A stretch of DNA of 7,404 bases from Thermodesulfobacteriota bacterium (GTDB taxonomy: Bacteria; Desulfobacterota; Thermodesulfobacteria; Thermodesulfobacteriales; Thermodesulfatatoraceae), in assembly GCA_013154385.1 (NCBI GenBank), contig JAADCO010000073.1, forward strand, positions 1-7,404. The letters run 5' to 3'. This document shows, in pieces, positions 5,525 through 7,404 of the stretch. A program made the translations under genes and the position numbers. The notes beneath the pieces were generated by a model. That model saw only the letters and a program-made list of their open reading frames with translations. It made no database searches and was not told the origin of the DNA. Each line of letters opens with the position of its first letter. Position 1 is the stretch's first letter.

Positions 5525-5896
5525 ATGCCACTTTTTAGGAGCAAGGCTAGAAGGGGAGTAAAGCCGCATCAGGTCAAGTTGCACGTCCGGAAGAACGACC
5601 AGGTGGTCGTCATCGCCGGCAAGGACAAGGGCAAGATCGGTCGTGTGTTGCAGGTGTTTCCGCGGCGGCAGCGGGTTGTGGTGGAAGGAGTGAACATCGT
5701 CAAGCGTCATATGCGGCCTACGCCCTACGCCGAGGGCGGCATCGTGGAAAAGCCGGCCCCGGTTCACATTTCCAACGTGATGGTGGTGTGTCCCAAGTGT
5801 ATGCGTGGGGTGAAGATCGGTCGCAAGATCCTGGAAGACGGGACCAAGGTGCGCGTGTGCAAAAAATGCGGAGAGATAATCGAGGCGAAGGAGTAG
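5525..5896 (+). CDS. rplX: 50S ribosomal protein L24, long form with zinc ribbon
   Basis: The 123-residue protein (E. coli 104) has a KOW/SH3-like core at about residues 20-55 (VRKNDQVVVIAGKDKGKIGR at 21-40) and VHISNVMVVCPKC at 80-92. L24 binds the 5' end of 23S rRNA, nucleates 50S assembly and lies near the tunnel exit. Two features are notable. Cys89, Cys92, Cys112 and Cys115 form CPKC and CKKC pairs, a likely zinc ribbon seen in L24 of several bacterial groups but not in E. coli. The basic N-terminus MPLFRSKARRGVKPHQ adds about 16-18 residues before the usual start of the fold. A TTG at 5579 could give a short form, but the ATG at 5525 has a strong GAGGGGAG (5513-5520) and is preferred. 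rplE begins one base after the stop. Confidence 0.97.
   Translation: MPLFRSKARRGVKPHQVKLHVRKNDQVVVIAGKDKGKIGRVLQVFPRRQRVVVEGVNIVKRHMRPTPYAEGGIVEKPAPVHISNVMVVCPKCMRGVKIGRKILEDGTKVRVCKKCGEIIEAKE
5888..5893 (+). promoter_or_regulatory. Ribosome binding site of rplE inside the end of rplX
   Basis: AAGGAG lies over the last two codons of rplX. It is 4 bases from the ATG at 5898 and 10 bases from a second in-frame ATG at 5904. The usual optimum falls between the two, so spacing alone does not decide the rplE start. Confidence 0.6.
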
Positions 5897-5897
5897 G

Positions 5898-6446
5898 ATG
5901 GCCATGGCCTGGCTCAAACAATACTACGAAGAGGAAGTAATGCCCAAGTTGATGGAGAAGTTCGGGTACAAGAACCGTCTGGAAGTGCCGCGACTGGAGA
6001 AGATCGTCCTCAACATGGGGTTGGGGGAAGCGGTTCAGAATCCCAAGATCATTGATCAGGCGGTAGAGGAGCTGGCGATGATTGCCGGCCAGCGTCCCAG
6101 TGTGCGCCGGGCGCGGAAGTCCATTGCGGCCTTCAAGTTGCGTGAGGGGATGCCCATCGGGGTAATGGCCACGCTTAGAAAGCAGCGGATGTATGACTTT
6201 TTCACCCGGCTGGTGAACGTGGCCCTTCCCCGCGTGAGGGACTTCCGCGGGGTGCCGAGAAAGGGCTTTGACGGTCGTGGCAATTACACCATGGGTATTT
6301 CTGACCATACGATCTTTCCCGAGGTTGATCCCAACAAAGTGGACAAGATCAAGGGGATGAACATCACCTTCGTCACCTCGGCCAAGACAGACGAAGAAGC
6401 CTATGAGCTGCTAAAGCTTCTGGGAATGCCTTTTAAAAGGAGATAG
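5898..6446 (+). CDS. rplE: 50S ribosomal protein L5
   Basis: The 182-residue protein (E. coli 179) has the L5 signature VPRLEKIVLNMGLGEA at residues 30-45, followed by RRARKSIAAFKLREGMPIG (70-88), DFRGVPRKGFDGRGNYTMG (115-133) and FPEVDPNKVDKIKGM (140-154). L5 carries 5S rRNA into the central protuberance and contacts P-site tRNA and S13 through bridge B1b. The start is either the ATG at 5898 or the one at 5904. The second gives MAWLKQYYEEE, closer to typical L5 N-termini and better spaced from AAGGAG, and the difference is only two residues. In E. coli, S8 represses the spc operon at the rplE start. I did not recognise that RNA element here. It ends two bases before rpsN. Confidence 0.97.
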   Translation: MAMAWLKQYYEEEVMPKLMEKFGYKNRLEVPRLEKIVLNMGLGEAVQNPKIIDQAVEELAMIAGQRPSVRRARKSIAAFKLREGMPIGVMATLRKQRMYDFFTRLVNVALPRVRDFRGVPRKGFDGRGNYTMGISDHTIFPEVDPNKVDKIKGMNITFVTSAKTDEEAYELLKLLGMPFKRR

Positions 6447-6448
6447 TT

Positions 6449-6634
6449 ATGCCTCGCAAAGCGCAGATTGTGAAGGCGTTGAAGGAACCCAAGTTCAAGG
6501 TGCGCAAGCGCAACAGATGTTCCATCTGTGGGCGGCCGCGGGCTTTCCTGCGACGTTTTGGTCTCTGTCGTATCTGTTTCCGGAAACTTGCCTCCGAGGG
6601 CAAGATCCCCGGAGTAAGAAAAGCCAGTTGGTAA
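6449..6634 (+). CDS. rpsN: 30S ribosomal protein S14, zinc-binding short type
   Basis: The 61-residue protein is the short zinc form of S14, often called type Z or rpsZ; E. coli has a zinc-free form of about 100 residues. Cys24, Cys27, Cys40 and Cys43 make a CX2C-X12-CX2C zinc site (CSIC and CRIC), followed by the conserved FRKLASEGKIPGVRKASW end. S14 lies in the 30S head near S3, S10 and S19. Organisms with this form often keep a zinc-free paralogue elsewhere, controlled by zinc; the window cannot show one. The Shine-Dalgarno AAGGAG at 6437-6442 lies inside the end of rplE, and the start is two bases after the rplE stop. The N-terminus PRKAQIVKALKEPKFKVRKR is a variant of the usual ARKALIEK form. 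Confidence 0.97.
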   Translation: MPRKAQIVKALKEPKFKVRKRNRCSICGRPRAFLRRFGLCRICFRKLASEGKIPGVRKASW

Positions 6635-6647
6635 GGGGTGTTGCGTT

Positions 6648-7043
6648 ATGATGACTGATCCCATTGCGGATATGTTGGCCCGCATTAGGAACGCTTCTTT
6701 GGTGCGCCACAAGACGGTAGAGATCCCGGCTTCCAAGATGAAGCTGGCCATCGCCAAGATCCTCAAGGAAGAGGGCTACATTGACGACTACCGTTTCATT
6801 CAGGAGGGCCCTCAGGGCAAGATCGAGATAGTCCTTCGCTACGACGAGAACAAGCGTCCGGTGATAGCGGGTATGCGCAAGGTATCCAAACCCGGTCGGC
6901 GGGTTTACGTAAAGAAGGACGAGTTGCCCAAGGTAATGGGAGGTTACGGTATAGCCATCATTTCGACCTCCCAAGGCATCATGACGGACCACGAAGCCCG
7001 TCGGCGGGGTATCGGCGGAGAAGTGATTTGTGAAGTCTGGTAG
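6648..7043 (+). CDS. rpsH: 30S ribosomal protein S8
   Basis: The 131-residue protein (E. coli 130) starts MMTDPIADMLARIRNASLV, has KRPVIAGMRKVSKPGRRVY in the middle (residues 69-87) and the S8 signature ISTSQGIMTDHEARRRGIG at 105-123, ending GEVICEVW. S8 binds helix 21 of the central domain of 16S rRNA and is essential for platform assembly. In E. coli it also represses spc operon translation. Two adjacent ATG codons at 6648 and 6651 could both start it; TAAGGGGTG (6632-6640) is 7 and 10 bases away respectively, so I keep the first. The TAA in that site is the rpsN stop codon. rplF follows after 14 bases, the usual order. Confidence 0.98.
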   Translation: MMTDPIADMLARIRNASLVRHKTVEIPASKMKLAIAKILKEEGYIDDYRFIQEGPQGKIEIVLRYDENKRPVIAGMRKVSKPGRRVYVKKDELPKVMGGYGIAIISTSQGIMTDHEARRRGIGGEVICEVW

Positions 7044-7057
7044 CGAGGTGAGGGAGT

Positions 7058-7404
7058 ATGCTTTCGCGAATTGGTAGAAGACCGGTCCCCATTCCTCAAG
7101 GGGTCAAGGTGGAGATAAGAGACGGCATCATTGCGGTGCAGGGCCCCAAGGGCAAGCTCGAGAAGGCGATTCCGCCCTTGGTGGAGGTCAAGGTGGAGGA
7201 AAACGAGATTCGTGTCCTCCCGGCCCAGACGCAGAAGCGTCTGGCCAAGAAGGTGAAGGCCTTTCACGGGTTGGCGCGGGCTTTGATCAACAACCTGGTC
7301 GTGGGGGTGACCCAGGGGTTCACGCGGTCCCTCGACATCGTTGGCCTGGGTTATCGGGCGGAGTTGAAGGGCAACACGCTGGTTCTCAACGTGGGTTATT
7401 CTCA
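7058..7404 (+). CDS. rplF: 50S ribosomal protein L6, 5' part (cut by window end)
   Basis: The frame opens at the ATG at 7058 after GAGGTGAGGGAG (7045-7056) and runs off the window after 115 full codons, about two thirds of the usual 175-180 residues. The peptide begins MLSRIGRRPVPIPQGVKVE, continues GIIAVQGPKGKLE at about residues 23-35 and has GFTRSLDIVGLGYRAEL at 87-103, all typical of the first L6 domain and the start of the duplicated second one. L6 binds helix 97 of 23S rRNA near the sarcin-ricin loop and the factor-binding site, where EF-Tu and EF-G act. Its place after rpsH is the standard spc order. rplR, rpsE and further genes would be expected downstream but lie outside the window. 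Confidence 0.97.
   Translation, partial: MLSRIGRRPVPIPQGVKVEIRDGIIAVQGPKGKLEKAIPPLVEVKVEENEIRVLPAQTQKRLAKKVKAFHGLARALINNLVVGVTQGFTRSLDIVGLGYRAELKGNTLVLNVGYS

Noticed and set aside
5870..5915. An S8-binding autoregulatory RNA element at the rplX/rplE junction, as in E. coli
   Set aside because: I looked for the E. coli-like stem with its conserved internal loop and could not identify it. The one-base gap leaves it only coding sequence to occupy. A covariance-model search would be needed to exclude it.
1..7404. A previously undescribed system, mobile element, CRISPR array or inserted accessory gene
   Set aside because: Every stretch longer than 24 bases is accounted for by a known ribosomal protein or EF-Tu in conserved order. 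No direct repeats, inverted repeats or foreign genes were recognised on either strand.

Overview
The window is one uninterrupted stretch of a bacterial ribosomal-protein cluster, all on the + strand. It carries the 3' end of tuf (EF-Tu), then the complete S10 operon, then the first part of the spc operon. Sixteen complete genes lie between two cut ones, in this order: tuf', rpsJ, rplC, rplD, rplW, rplB, rpsS, rplV, rpsC, rplP, rpmC, rpsQ, rplN, rplX, rplE, rpsN (zinc type), rpsH, rplF'. Every gene is recognised from its own protein sequence as well as its place in a very widely conserved gene order.

Organism: a bacterium, moderately GC-rich by eye. The L2 C-terminal motif (DHPMGGGEG then GGRHPCSPWG), a long L24 with a C-terminal four-cysteine zinc ribbon and a short zinc-binding S14 together resemble the Desulfobacterota/Thermodesulfobacteriota ('deltaproteobacterial') lineage. 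A thermophilic member is possible. This is an inference from remembered family patterns, and no search was run.

Layout: 1-100 is the tuf tail. 125-5131 is the S10 operon (S10, L3, L4, L23, L2, S19, L22, S3, L16, L29, S17). 5146-7404 is the spc operon start (L14, L24, L5, S14, S8, L6). Gaps between genes are 1 to 24 bases, and two junctions are 4-base ATGA overlaps (rplD/rplW and rplP/rpmC). No stretch is long enough to hold a promoter, leader or terminator outside coding sequence, and no gene-free stretch approaches 300 bases. The simplest reading is one polycistronic message starting at or upstream of tuf and continuing past the window, with the S10 and spc units fused. At most junctions the stop codon of one gene is also the 5' part of the next gene's Shine-Dalgarno sequence, which suits translational coupling and equal output of subunits.

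The products assemble into both ribosomal subunits: S10, S19, S3, S17, S14 and S8 in the 30S, and L3, L4, L23, L2, L22, L16, L29, L14, L24, L5 and L6 in the 50S. EF-Tu delivers aminoacyl-tRNA to the finished ribosome. I found no mobile element, RNA gene, CRISPR array, inserted accessory gene or undescribed system. The findings are small variations on a conserved theme and are scored accordingly.
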